DNA of 64,000 nucleotides, taken from contig JAWXUL010000001.1 in the NCBI GenBank assembly GCA_044432725.1, positions 124,001-188,000 of the forward strand, written 5' to 3'. Shown here one piece after another: positions 16,197 through 24,974 of this stretch. Each line of letters starts with the position of its first letter. The stretch's first letter is position 1. A model generated the notes under the pieces. The model was not told where the DNA came from and did not search any database. It saw only the letters and a program-made list of their open reading frames with translations. A program made the position numbers and the translations under genes. Origin of the DNA: JAWXUK01 sp044432725. GTDB lineage: Bacteria > Bacillota > Clostridia > Oscillospirales > Oscillospiraceae.

Positions 16197-19163
16197 TTAA
16201 GTTTCGTTATAAATATTATAGTTTGTCCCAAATTTTTCATCAGATTCTTCCAAGGCATCCAAAGCTTCATACAAATCTAATGGTTTATTGCCCAAAGGAA
16301 GAGGGGAAGGTGCTGCTGTCCAATTACCAGGAGAAGCTGAATTAGGAATCGTAGAAGCAGACCATTCAGGCATGGGTGGTGGTGGTGGCGCAGATTGCCA
16401 ATTTTGGGGTTTTTCCCATTCTGTATTAGCAGGTTCTTGCCAGTTTTGTGCTTTATCCCACTCTGTTTGCTCAGGCTCTTGCCAGTTTTGTTGCTTTTCC
16501 CACTGGGTATTTCCTTCTTTTTCTTTCTTAGGAGCAGAAGAAGTGGCACTAATGGTACGACCTAGGTGAGAAAAGGCTGAGTCTTGGGTTTTGATGACAG
16601 AACTGATTTGAGAAAGAGCATTGGTGGCTCGGGCAAGTCCTTGGTCAACTGTTGTGATATTATCATCTAATTCTTTGCAAAGAGAAGAATAAGATGAATT
16701 CACACGAGCAAGCCATTGCTCCACTTGCTGTTGGACACGAAATACCTCTGATTCTGCTTGTGTGATTGTTTGCTGTGCACGGAATTGGGCTTCTCTTTCC
16801 ATGGATTCTACACGATCCTTGATGCTGAGATAAGCCTTGGCAGGTGGTTCTAAACGACCCACTTTATGGGCAAGTACATCATGATTCATTTGCACTTTTT
16901 TCAATGTTTCTTGCAATGTCCATTCCGTATTTTTCCGTTTGGTTAATTCCACACGTAAATCATCAAGCTCGGTGATCAAAGTAGCATTATGTCGCTTTTC
17001 ATCCCCTAAACTTAACTCTAATTCTTCTACTGATTTGGTCAATCTCTCTACGTCTTCACGAACAGATTCAGAAGCTTCAGTGGCTACAAGGTTTAATTTT
17101 TCTTCTGCTTCTTTCAAAAGTGATTCAAGACGAGTAACTTCTTCTTTGCTTTCAACCACTTGCTCTTTAAATTTGACGGCATATTCAAGTTCGTCTTTGA
17201 CTTCTTTTAGTTGTGCTTTTAATTTAGAGAAATCTTCCAACTCGTCTTGTGCTTCACGTAATTGTGATTTCACACGGGTCATGGAATCTAATTCTTCTCT
17301 TGTTTCTCGTAGTTGTGTTTTTACCTTGGACAAGGATTCAAGCTCTTCTTGCGTTTCACGAAGTTGGGTACGCAAACGATTCATTGCGTGCAATTCCTCA
17401 TGTGCTTCATCTAATTGAGATTGGATAGACGCTTTGTTTTCTTGTTCTTCTGCCAGAAGATTTTTTTGGTTTTGTAAATCTAATTCTAACTGCATTACTT
17501 TGCCAGTCTCTGAGGAGGCTTCAGCTAATTTATTCTCAGCAGATTTTAATTCTTCTGTCAAAATAGTCAATTTGTCCTCAGCAATGATAAGAGCTTCTTC
17601 CAAAGAAGATACTTTGTCCTTTGACATTTTTAATTGCTCTTCTAAAGTTGATAATGCATTAGGATCCACAGATTTTTTCGCCTCTTCCAGAGAGAGAATA
17701 GTCTCATTTGCTGTGGACAATTTATTTTGTAATAAAGATTCTGATTGTTTACTTGCAGATAGTTTTTCTTTGGATTCTCGAAGCTCAATTACCAATGCAT
17801 CGTATTTTCCGTCTTCTTCTGCAGGACGAGAAGAAAGACGTTGGTTCTCTCTTTCAGAATTGTCTAAGCGAGAGAGAAGTTGTTGCGTGCGTGCATCATA
17901 ACCTTGGGCTGTAAATTCTAAATCAGCGATTGTTTGACCCATGGATTCCAATTTTAGTTCGGAATCTTCAGCACGTTGTGTTGCTTCTTTCAAACGAATA
18001 GACAGATCTGCAATTTCCAATTTTGCCTTGTCTAAATCGAAACCACCACTGGGGAGAGGCAAAGCAGTTTGAGGAGGAGGGGCATCGGCTGATTTTACCT
18101 TTTTCAACTCAAGTTCGCATTCATCCAAAGCTGTTTCCAATTCATCAATGGTAGTTGCCATATTTTCTAAACGAATTTGCGCATTTTTCAACTGTTCTTG
18201 ACATTCACTTAACTCTTCTGAACCACCTTCTGCACCACCAGAAAGGGCTGCATCCAGTTGTTTTTTCAACGCAGAAACTTCATTTTCTAAAACATCAATT
18301 TCATCTAATAATTCTTCATTATTGCCAGCAACAGGCGCAGACTTTGCCTCTTCCAGTTGCTTTTTCAAAGCGGTAACTTCATTTTCTAAAACATCAATTT
18401 CATCTAGTAATTCTTCATTATTTCCAGCAGCAGGCGCAGACTTTGCCTCTTCCAGTTGTTTTTTCAAACTGGAAACTTCATCTTCCAGAACGTCAATTTC
18501 ATCTAGAAGCTCTTCATTGTTTCCACCAGATGGGGCAGAGGTGCTTTGTGCTTCTTCCAGCTGTTTTTTCAAGCGAGTGACTTCGTCTTCTAAAACGTCA
18601 ATTTCATCTAAAAGTTCGTCATTGTTTGCACCGCCGCTGACAGCTTTTGCACTGGCGAGCTGTTCTTGTAAAGAACGAACCTCGTCTTGAAGGGCAAGAA
18701 TTTCTTCGTCATCTCCACCAGCACTGCCACCATCTTCTCCAGAACCATTTTTTTCTTTGACTGATTTTAGTTGCCATTCTAAATCTTCAAGCTGTGTTTC
18801 ATAATCTTCTTGCATAGCTTCCATGGCTTCAGTACGTTCTTTGGCAGCACGTTTAAAGTCATCAAGCTCTTGTCGCAAAGCTTCCACTTCTTCGTGTTCT
18901 TGGTTCTCTCCATCTTGATATGATGTGAGTTGTACACCAGATTCTATTTTAATTCGGCTGATTTCTACTTCGGCTTCTGTCAGTTTGTCTTCGTATTCAC
19001 TGACCTTAGCTTCCATTTCAGCATGACGTTCCTCTGCAGCACTCAGCTGATTTTGTAAACGCTCTAATTTCTTTTGATGGGCTTGATTTGTGGCTTCAAG
19101 ATATGCCACAACATCCTCTCTGTTAAATCCATTAAACGTCGCTGTTCTAAATTGATAATCCAT
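16197..19163 (-). CDS. giant DivIVA-domain coiled-coil protein with tandem repeats
   Basis: The 988-residue protein starts with a DivIVA-like N-terminus (FRTATFNGFNREDVVAYLEA), the segment that in DivIVA/GpsB proteins binds curved membrane. The rest is almost entirely coiled coil. Three repeat arrays stand out: four units of about 35 residues at about 175-307, each with ELLDEIDVLE-(D/N)EV...LKKQLE; five units of about 18 residues at about 593-680 (QLRE-x-x-EEL type); and three units of 13-14 residues near 883-921 ending QNWQ. The C-terminus is Pro-, Trp- and Ser-rich and probably disordered. It may scaffold septum or pole proteins; that is inferred from the domain. Most DivIVA proteins are 150-350 residues. 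The ATG is preceded on the minus strand by AGAAAGGAAGC. Confidence 0.82.
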   Translation of the reverse strand: MDYQFRTATFNGFNREDVVAYLEATNQAHQKKLERLQNQLSAAEERHAEMEAKVSEYEDKLTEAEVEISRIKIESGVQLTSYQDGENQEHEEVEALRQELDDFKRAAKERTEAMEAMQEDYETQLEDLEWQLKSVKEKNGSGEDGGSAGGDDEEILALQDEVRSLQEQLASAKAVSGGANNDELLDEIDVLEDEVTRLKKQLEEAQSTSAPSGGNNEELLDEIDVLEDEVSSLKKQLEEAKSAPAAGNNEELLDEIDVLENEVTALKKQLEEAKSAPVAGNNEELLDEIDVLENEVSALKKQLDAALSGGAEGGSEELSECQEQLKNAQIRLENMATTIDELETALDECELELKKVKSADAPPPQTALPLPSGGFDLDKAKLEIADLSIRLKEATQRAEDSELKLESMGQTIADLEFTAQGYDARTQQLLSRLDNSERENQRLSSRPAEEDGKYDALVIELRESKEKLSASKQSESLLQNKLSTANETILSLEEAKKSVDPNALSTLEEQLKMSKDKVSSLEEALIIAEDKLTILTEELKSAENKLAEASSETGKVMQLELDLQNQKNLLAEEQENKASIQSQLDEAHEELHAMNRLRTQLRETQEELESLSKVKTQLRETREELDSMTRVKSQLREAQDELEDFSKLKAQLKEVKDELEYAVKFKEQVVESKEEVTRLESLLKEAEEKLNLVATEASESVREDVERLTKSVEELELSLGDEKRHNATLITELDDLRVELTKRKNTEWTLQETLKKVQMNHDVLAHKVGRLEPPAKAYLSIKDRVESMEREAQFRAQQTITQAESEVFRVQQQVEQWLARVNSSYSSLCKELDDNITTVDQGLARATNALSQISSVIKTQDSAFSHLGRTISATSSAPKKEKEGNTQWEKQQNWQEPEQTEWDKAQNWQEPANTEWEKPQNWQSAPPPPPMPEWSASTIPNSASPGNWTAAPSPLPLGNKPLDLYEALDALEESDEKFGTNYNIYNET

Positions 19164-19256
19164 GCTAGTATAGCTTCCTTTCTAATAACAGGATTCAGGG
19201 GAATTTTAAACCGAGTCAAAACGATGGAATAAGTTCCCAAAAAATTCGATTGCTTT

Positions 19257-19285
19257 ATTATAACACATTATTCATAAATATTCAA
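19257..19285 (-). promoter_or_regulatory. promoter of the DivIVA-like gene
   Basis: On the minus strand TTGAAT (19280-19285) and TATAAT (19257-19262) are separated by 17 bases. Confidence 0.78.
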
Positions 19286-19341
19286 TGGTATTTTGAAAAA
19301 AAGAAAAAAATTTTTCTGAAAATATTTTCAAAAAGGAATAG

Positions 19342-19370
19342 TTGACGAAAGGGCGGATTCATGATATACT
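19342..19370 (+). promoter_or_regulatory. promoter of the methyltransferase gene
   Basis: TTGACG (19342-19347) and TATACT (19365-19370) have a 17-base spacer. Start codon follows at 19409 after AGAAAGGAATTG. Confidence 0.82.
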
Positions 19371-19408
19371 AATTTCTAAAATGTGTAAAAGAGAAAGGAA
19401 TTGCCCTT

Positions 19409-20275
19409 ATGTTATGGATAGCAACCGATTGGCAAGATTATCAGCTTATTGACTGTGGCAAAGGAGAGAAATTAGAGCGTTGGAACAAAGAAATCCTCAT
19501 TCGTCCTGACCCTCAAGCCGTCTGGCAAACCCCACGAACACATAAATCGTGGAAATCCTATACAGGTCGATATCAACGTTCCAGTACTGGCGGAGGTCAT
19601 TGGGAAAAACACAATATGGCCGAGCGTTGGACCATTCAATATAAAGATTTGACCTTTCATCTGAAACCAATGAATTTCAAACATACAGGTATTTTTCCAG
19701 AGCAGGCGAGTAACTGGGATTTTGCCCAAAAACAAATAAAAAATGCAAATCGCCCCATTTCCGTTCTTAATTTATTTGCTTATACTGGGGCAGCTTCGGT
19801 GGCTTGTGCAGTAGCAGGGGCGAAAGTTTGTCACGTGGATGCCGCCAAAGGCATGGTCTCTTGGGCAAAAGAAAACGCAAAAGCTTCTGGGGTGGAAGAA
19901 GCCCCCATTCGTTGGATTGTAGATGATTGTGTCAAGTTTGTCGAGCGTGAAATCCGTCGAGGGAAAAGCTATGACGCCATCATCCTTGACCCACCCTCTT
20001 ATGGCAGAGGTCCTTCAGGAGAGCTGTGGCGTATGGAAGAAAATCTTTTTCCCTTTGTAGAGCTTATCTCAAATTTACTTTCTGACAAACCTTTGTTTAT
20101 CATTTTAAATTCTTACACCACAGGACTTGCCCCTTCTGTCCTTACCTATATTTTAGAAACTGTCATCAGTAAAAAAATCGGTGGAAAAACAGAAAGTCGT
20201 GAGCTGGGATTGCCAGTCACAGAGTCAGGATTGGTGTTGCCTTGTGGTGCCACTGGACGTTGGACGGCACAATAG
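19409..20275 (+). CDS. class I SAM-dependent rRNA methyltransferase (RlmI/RlmK-like)
   Basis: The 288-residue protein has a Rossmann-type SAM site NLFAYTGAASVACAVAGA (about 123-140), an acidic strand end VCHVDAAKG and the catalytic-loop motif DPPSYGRGP (about 194-202), all typical of the large-subunit rRNA cytosine/guanine methyltransferases RlmI and the RlmK part of RlmKL. The N-terminal region lacks a recognisable PUA domain, so the exact target base is uncertain. It is the first gene of a plus-strand run leading into ecfA1, 47 bases downstream. Confidence 0.78.
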   Translation: MLWIATDWQDYQLIDCGKGEKLERWNKEILIRPDPQAVWQTPRTHKSWKSYTGRYQRSSTGGGHWEKHNMAERWTIQYKDLTFHLKPMNFKHTGIFPEQASNWDFAQKQIKNANRPISVLNLFAYTGAASVACAVAGAKVCHVDAAKGMVSWAKENAKASGVEEAPIRWIVDDCVKFVEREIRRGKSYDAIILDPPSYGRGPSGELWRMEENLFPFVELISNLLSDKPLFIILNSYTTGLAPSVLTYILETVISKKIGGKTESRELGLPVTESGLVLPCGATGRWTAQ

Positions 20276-20322
20276 GCATAAGCTGATATACTCGGAGTCT
20301 TTGATTTTTTAGAGGTGATTTT

Positions 20323-21168
20323 TTGATAAAAGCAGAACATTTGTCCTTTGCCTATCCCCAAAATCCAGAAAACTTTGTCTTTTCTGACATCAATCTACAG
20401 CTAGAGCAAGGAAGCTTTGTGGCGATCTTAGGACACAACGGTTGCGGGAAATCGACCCTTGCCAAACATATGAACGCCATCTTGCTACCGAGTGGAGGAA
20501 AGTTGTGGGTTGGGGAGTATCTCAGTGCTGATTTAGAAGTTCTATTAGAAATCCGTCGTCGTGTGGGGATGGTGTTTCAAAATCCAGATAATCAAATTGT
20601 GGCAACTGTAGTGGAAGAAGATGTCGCCTTCGCCCCAGAAAATTTAGGCGTCCCCACAGAAGAAATCAAGGAACGTGTGGACGAGGCATTGAAAACAGTG
20701 GGTATGGAAGCGTTTCGTCTCCAAGCACCTCATTTATTATCAGGAGGGCAGAAACAAAGAGTGGCGATTGCAGGTGTACTTGCCATGAAACCCGATTGCA
20801 TCGTCATGGACGAGCCCACAGCCATGTTAGACCCTGTAGGTCGTCAAGAGGTAGTGAAAACCATCCAAAGCCTAAGTCGTGATCACGGAGTGACAGTGGT
20901 GCTGATAACCCACCATATGGAAGAGGCTGCTCTGGCAGATCGCTTGATTGTCATGAACAAAGGAGAAATCATTGCTGATGATATGCCAGAGATTGTATTT
21001 CAAAATGTAGAAATGTTGGAAAGTCATGGACTTGCTGTGCCACAAACAATCAAATTGCTTTGGGAACTGCGGGGAGAAGGTTTACCCCAAAATGGATTAT
21101 TAGAAGAGGATTGTGTCAAAATTTTAGCAGAATTTTTACAAAATTTGCAGAAACAGGGGACAGAATGA
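20323..21168 (+). CDS. ecfA1: ECF transporter ATPase EcfA1
   Basis: One of two ATPases of the energy-coupling factor module that powers uptake of vitamins and metal ions through exchangeable S components. The 281 residues show Walker A GHNGCGKST (about 38-46), signature LSGGQKQR and Walker B IVMDEPTAML. The usual D-loop reads MLDPVGRQE. TTG at 20323 is taken as the start because AGAGGTGATT precedes it and it gives the normal N-terminus MIKAEHLSFAY. The stop overlaps the ecfA2 start as ATGA. No S component is nearby, so this is likely a shared group II module. Confidence 0.93.
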   Translation: MIKAEHLSFAYPQNPENFVFSDINLQLEQGSFVAILGHNGCGKSTLAKHMNAILLPSGGKLWVGEYLSADLEVLLEIRRRVGMVFQNPDNQIVATVVEEDVAFAPENLGVPTEEIKERVDEALKTVGMEAFRLQAPHLLSGGQKQRVAIAGVLAMKPDCIVMDEPTAMLDPVGRQEVVKTIQSLSRDHGVTVVLITHHMEEAALADRLIVMNKGEIIADDMPEIVFQNVEMLESHGLAVPQTIKLLWELRGEGLPQNGLLEEDCVKILAEFLQNLQKQGTE

Positions 21169-22034
21169 AAGCGATTTTAGAAACCAAAAATTTAACACAT
21201 ATCTACAGTCCCAAGACTCCTTTCGAGCGGGTGGCATTGAATGCTGTAAACTTTACAGCATACGAAGGGGAGTATCTGGGGATCATCGGCCACACAGGCT
21301 CTGGGAAATCAACGTTAATGCAGCATCTCAATGGCTTGCTACAAGGTTCCCAAGGAGAGGTTTTGTTTCAAGGAAAAAATATTTTTTCTGACCCTAGCTA
21401 TACCCGAGACACTCGTTTTCAAGTGGGCTTAGTGTTTCAATATCCTGAATATCAACTATTTGAAGAAACTGTGGCAAAAGACATCGCTTTTGGCCCCAAA
21501 AATATGGGGCTTGCCCCAGAAGAAATTCAAGAACGTGTGAGAAAGGCTGCCGAATTTGTCAATCTACCCCTTTCTGTCATGGAAAAATCCCCTTTCGAGC
21601 TGTCTGGTGGTCAAAAACGACGTGTGGCAATCGCTGGGGTCATCGCCATGGAACCCAAAGTGTTGATTTTGGACGAACCCACAGCAGGCCTTGACCCCGT
21701 GGGGGCAAAAGAAATTTTAGATAATATTAAAAGTTATCAACAAGCCCATAACGCTACCATTATTTTGGTCTCTCACTCTATGGAAGATGTGGCAGAAATT
21801 GCCCAGAGAATCTTGGTAATCGAGGCAGGTACAATCCCTTTACAAGGTACAGTGGCAGAGGTTTTTTCTCATGGAGAAGAATTAGAGGCTATGGGACTTG
21901 CACTGCCACAAATGACAAGGATTTTCAGAAAGCTAAAGGAAAAAGGCTTGCTTGTCGATGACAATATTTATACCTTAGAGCAAGGGAAAGAAGCGATTTT
22001 ATCTCTGATAGAAGGGAGAAAATCATGGCATTAA
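21165..22034 (+). CDS. ecfA2: ECF transporter ATPase EcfA2
   Basis: Second ECF ATPase, 289 residues, pairing with EcfA1 to drive EcfT. Motifs: Walker A GHTGSGKST, signature LSGGQKRR, Walker B LILDEPTAGLD, switch histidine in LVSHSMED. The reading frame is open further upstream, but the ATG at 21165 is chosen because AAACAGGGGA lies just before it, it overlaps the ecfA1 stop by four bases, and it gives the family N-terminus MKAILETKNLTHIYSPKTPF. Confidence 0.94.
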   Translation: MKAILETKNLTHIYSPKTPFERVALNAVNFTAYEGEYLGIIGHTGSGKSTLMQHLNGLLQGSQGEVLFQGKNIFSDPSYTRDTRFQVGLVFQYPEYQLFEETVAKDIAFGPKNMGLAPEEIQERVRKAAEFVNLPLSVMEKSPFELSGGQKRRVAIAGVIAMEPKVLILDEPTAGLDPVGAKEILDNIKSYQQAHNATIILVSHSMEDVAEIAQRILVIEAGTIPLQGTVAEVFSHGEELEAMGLALPQMTRIFRKLKEKGLLVDDNIYTLEQGKEAILSLIEGRKSWH

Positions 22035-22837
22035 AAGATATCACCCTAGGGCAGTTTTTCCCAGGAAATTCTTTTCTTCATAGGCTTGATCCTCGTTGCA
22101 AAATCATCATGGTTACCTGTTATATCATCGCTCTTTTTTCAGCGAAAAACTTTGTTGCTTATGCTTTGATGTTCCTGATTTTGTGTCAAGGGATAGCACT
22201 TTCCAAGGTTCCATTATCAGCGATTATAAAAGGAATGAAACCTTTGGTGTTTATCGCTAGTTTCACGGCTATCTTAAATATATTCTATACAACAGGGGAG
22301 ACTATTTTGTGGGAATACTGGGTGCTCACCATCACCCTAGAAGGTGTCATCAACGCTTTTTTTATGGTCAGCAGAATTCTGATGCTCGTAACAGGTACCT
22401 TTTTGCTCACCTATACCACATCCCCCATGGTCTTGACAGATGGTTTAGAAAACTTAATGAATCCTTTGAAAAAATTAAAAGTCCCTGTCCATGATCTTTC
22501 TATGATGATGTCAATCGCTCTGCGATTTATCCCAAATCTCATCGAAGAAACGGACAAAATCATGTCAGCACAACGAGCCAGAGGGGCAGATTTTGAAACT
22601 GGTGGCTTTGCCAAGCGAGCCAAAGCCCTGCTTCCAATCCTTGTACCTCTTTTTATCTCAGCACTAAGACGAGCAGACGAGCTTGCCGAGGCAATGGATG
22701 CCCGGTGTTATCATGGGGGAGAAGGCAGAACGAAAATGAAGGTATTACACTATCAAAAAATAGATTTTCTTGTGATGATTTTTATGGTTTTGTGGATATT
22801 TCTCATCGTTTCAGTCTCCCAATATTTTTCTTTCTGA
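22025..22837 (+). CDS. ecfT: ECF transporter transmembrane protein EcfT
   Basis: Membrane scaffold linking the two EcfA ATPases to an S component. The 270-residue protein has about five to six hydrophobic segments. Family marks are LDPRCKIIM near the N-terminus and the two Ala-Arg-x coupling helices, AQRARGADFE (about 180-189) and AEAMDARCYHGG (about 219-230), which contact the ATPases. The ATG overlaps the end of ecfA2 by 10 bases and follows GAAGGGAGAAA. Confidence 0.94.
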   Translation: MALKDITLGQFFPGNSFLHRLDPRCKIIMVTCYIIALFSAKNFVAYALMFLILCQGIALSKVPLSAIIKGMKPLVFIASFTAILNIFYTTGETILWEYWVLTITLEGVINAFFMVSRILMLVTGTFLLTYTTSPMVLTDGLENLMNPLKKLKVPVHDLSMMMSIALRFIPNLIEETDKIMSAQRARGADFETGGFAKRAKALLPILVPLFISALRRADELAEAMDARCYHGGEGRTKMKVLHYQKIDFLVMIFMVLWIFLIVSVSQYFSF

Positions 22838-22960
22838 TACTCGTTTCATGAAAAGGAAAAATCACATCCATAAGTTCCAAGGAAAGTTTCAAGGAAAGAG
22901 AATAGTAAGGTTAAGGCGGTTTTACAAAGAAATTAGTCTGATGATTAGGGAGGAACTACT

Positions 22961-23710
22961 GTGCGAAACATCGCCCTGAAACTGATGTACGTGGGTACAG
23001 CTTACCACGGTTGGCAAGTACAAAAAAATGCCATCACAGTGGCGGAAACTTTAGAAAAAGCAATTTCTCTCACCGTGCAAAGCCCCACGAAATGCGTGGG
23101 GGTAGGACGCACAGATGCAGGGGTGCACGCAGAAGTTTATATTGCAAATTTTCGTTGCGAATCAAAAATACCCTGTGACAAAATCCCTTTGGCATTAAAC
23201 ACCCGTTTGCCAGCAGATATCGTGGTGATGAAAGCCACAGAAGTGCCAGAGAGCTTTAATGCCATTGGTTCGTGCTTGAAAAAAGAATACACCTATCGCA
23301 TTCATAACTCCCACATCGGCAATGCCTTTTTAGTCAATCGTGCTTGGTTTTATCCACAAAAATTATCCGAAGAAAAAATGCAAGAAGCCGCGAACCATTT
23401 TGTCGGAACCCATGATTTTTCTGCTGTGCGCTCTACTGGAACCCAGACAAAAACCAATGTTCGTACCGTTCATTATTTTCAAATCAGCCGTAGTGGGGAT
23501 TTGATTGAGTGTCGTGTTTGTGCCGATGGCTTTTTGTATAACATGGTTCGTGCCATGGTGGGCACTTTGATTTATGTGGCAGATGGTAAACTGCAACCCC
23601 AAGAAATCCCATTCATTTTGGAAAGTTGTGACAGAACTTTAGCAGGTCCAACAGCGCCACCAGGTGGACTTTATATGACAAAACTTTGGTATCAAGAGGA
23701 TATTCTTTGA
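22961..23710 (+). CDS. truA: tRNA pseudouridine(38-40) synthase TruA
   Basis: Converts uridines 38-40 of the tRNA anticodon arm to pseudouridine. The 249 residues contain the catalytic-aspartate motif VGVGRTDAGVHAEVY (about 46-60) and the C-terminal FLYNMVRAMVGTL typical of TruA. GTG at 22961 is the start, preceded by TTAGGGAGGAACT. The order ecfA1-ecfA2-ecfT-truA is common in Firmicutes, usually inside the ribosomal-protein cluster, but no ribosomal-protein genes flank it here. Confidence 0.95.
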   Translation: MRNIALKLMYVGTAYHGWQVQKNAITVAETLEKAISLTVQSPTKCVGVGRTDAGVHAEVYIANFRCESKIPCDKIPLALNTRLPADIVVMKATEVPESFNAIGSCLKKEYTYRIHNSHIGNAFLVNRAWFYPQKLSEEKMQEAANHFVGTHDFSAVRSTGTQTKTNVRTVHYFQISRSGDLIECRVCADGFLYNMVRAMVGTLIYVADGKLQPQEIPFILESCDRTLAGPTAPPGGLYMTKLWYQEDIL

Positions 23711-23723
23711 AATAAGAGGTCTT

Positions 23724-24866
23724 ATGAAACGAAAAAATTTATTACAACGCTTTGGAGTTTTCATTTTAACTGTGGTGCTGGTTCTTGTCGCCATTACTGT
23801 CACCATGAACCGTGATGTTTTAAACTTTGACTCCTTTCGCCGTTGGCTTATTTATGGAGATTTAGAACTGTCTCTATATGGAGAAAGCGACTCCTTCACC
23901 CACGCAGGTGGAGACTTATCCTCTTTTGCACTTACAGAACAGGGGGTCGTGATGGTGTCTACAGCCGGTAGCCGTTACTATTCTTTTCGAGGAGATATCT
24001 TCCACGAAAAAGTTGTCAGTTATGATAACCCTGTCTTGCACAAAGGAACAAACGCAACTGTGGTTTACGATGCAGGAGGGAGAAGCCTTTCCCTATATCA
24101 ACAAGAGAAAGAGGTCTTCGCCCTTGGCTTAGGGCAAGAGGACAGCATCATTTCTGCTCGTCTCAATGAAAACGACTGGCTTGTGGTGGTAACCCAAGAA
24201 AAAGGCTATAAAGGGATGGTCACGGTCTATAATAAGCTACAAGAACCAGTGATGCAAATTAGTCTTTCCACAACCTTTGTTTCGGATGCAGCCCTCGCTC
24301 CTGATAACAAAACGGTCTTATTGGTGACAGTGGGGCAAACAGGAGGCATCTTTCAAAGCACCTTACAATTTTATGATTTAGATGCCGATACAGCAAAAAA
24401 AACGATTACCTTTTCCAGTACGGTGATTCTTGATTTAGATTATGAAAACGACGTCCTTTGGTTGTTGTGTGAAAAAGAATTGATTACCATAAGCACCACA
24501 GATTACAGCCAAAAAACTTGGTCCTTTTTAAGCGAATACTTAAAAGATGCCACCTTAGATGGGGACGGCTTCGCCACTTTACTCCTGGGGCAGTATCGAG
24601 CAGGTACGGCAAATCGTTTGCTGACCATAGACAGTCAAGGGAATATCTTAGGAGAGCATTCTGTGACCAGCACCCCCTTGGCTTTGGACAGCGCAGGGGA
24701 ATACATTGCCTATTTAGCAGAAGATCGTCTGATGTTGCTGTTAAAAGATTTATCGGAATATGCAATCCTAAAAGACGTTCGTCATGGTAATAACGTGACG
24801 GTCACCCCAGAAGGGACTTGCCTTTTGACAAGTCAGCAAGAAGCATGGCTGTTTTTACCTAGTTAA
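23724..24866 (+). CDS. membrane-anchored beta-propeller-like protein (DUF5711-like)
   Basis: The 380-residue protein has a single N-terminal transmembrane helix (FGVFILTVVLVLVAITVTM) and a long extracytoplasmic region of short beta-strand repeats. Examples are SSFALTEQGVVMVSTAGSRY, DAALAPDNKTVLLVTV and LDSAGEYIAYLAEDRLMLLL, resembling WD40/propeller blades. This architecture is shared with clostridial DUF5711 proteins as I remember them; the function is unknown. The gene lies 13 bases after truA and about 100 bases before the CvpA-like gene, which suggests co-expression. Confidence 0.68.
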   Translation: MKRKNLLQRFGVFILTVVLVLVAITVTMNRDVLNFDSFRRWLIYGDLELSLYGESDSFTHAGGDLSSFALTEQGVVMVSTAGSRYYSFRGDIFHEKVVSYDNPVLHKGTNATVVYDAGGRSLSLYQQEKEVFALGLGQEDSIISARLNENDWLVVVTQEKGYKGMVTVYNKLQEPVMQISLSTTFVSDAALAPDNKTVLLVTVGQTGGIFQSTLQFYDLDADTAKKTITFSSTVILDLDYENDVLWLLCEKELITISTTDYSQKTWSFLSEYLKDATLDGDGFATLLLGQYRAGTANRLLTIDSQGNILGEHSVTSTPLALDSAGEYIAYLAEDRLMLLLKDLSEYAILKDVRHGNNVTVTPEGTCLLTSQQEAWLFLPS

Positions 24867-24974
24867 TTTGTTGGTTGCAATCCTCAGTGGAACACTTTTT
24901 TAAGAAAAGAAATATGCAAAGGATCTGGCAGAGGCATGTTCCAGAGTGGAATATACAAGAGAATGGAGAAATGT

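Noticed and set aside
16939..17901. Ser-rich open frames of about 155 codons opposite the DivIVA-like gene
   Set aside because: Serine richness is the reverse-strand reading of Glu/Leu-rich coiled-coil codons; there is no independent start signal.
18241..18640. CRISPR array
   Set aside because: The repeats are in frame within a coding sequence and have no unique spacers of constant length.
21060..21164. N-terminal extension of EcfA2 from an upstream ATG
   Set aside because: The extension reads the end of ecfA1 in another frame and gives no family-like sequence; ATG at 21165 has a better ribosome site and the ATGA overlap.
20323..23710. Dedicated vitamin transporter with a local S component
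   Set aside because: No small hydrophobic S-component gene is found nearby; the EcfA1-EcfA2-EcfT set is more likely a shared module.
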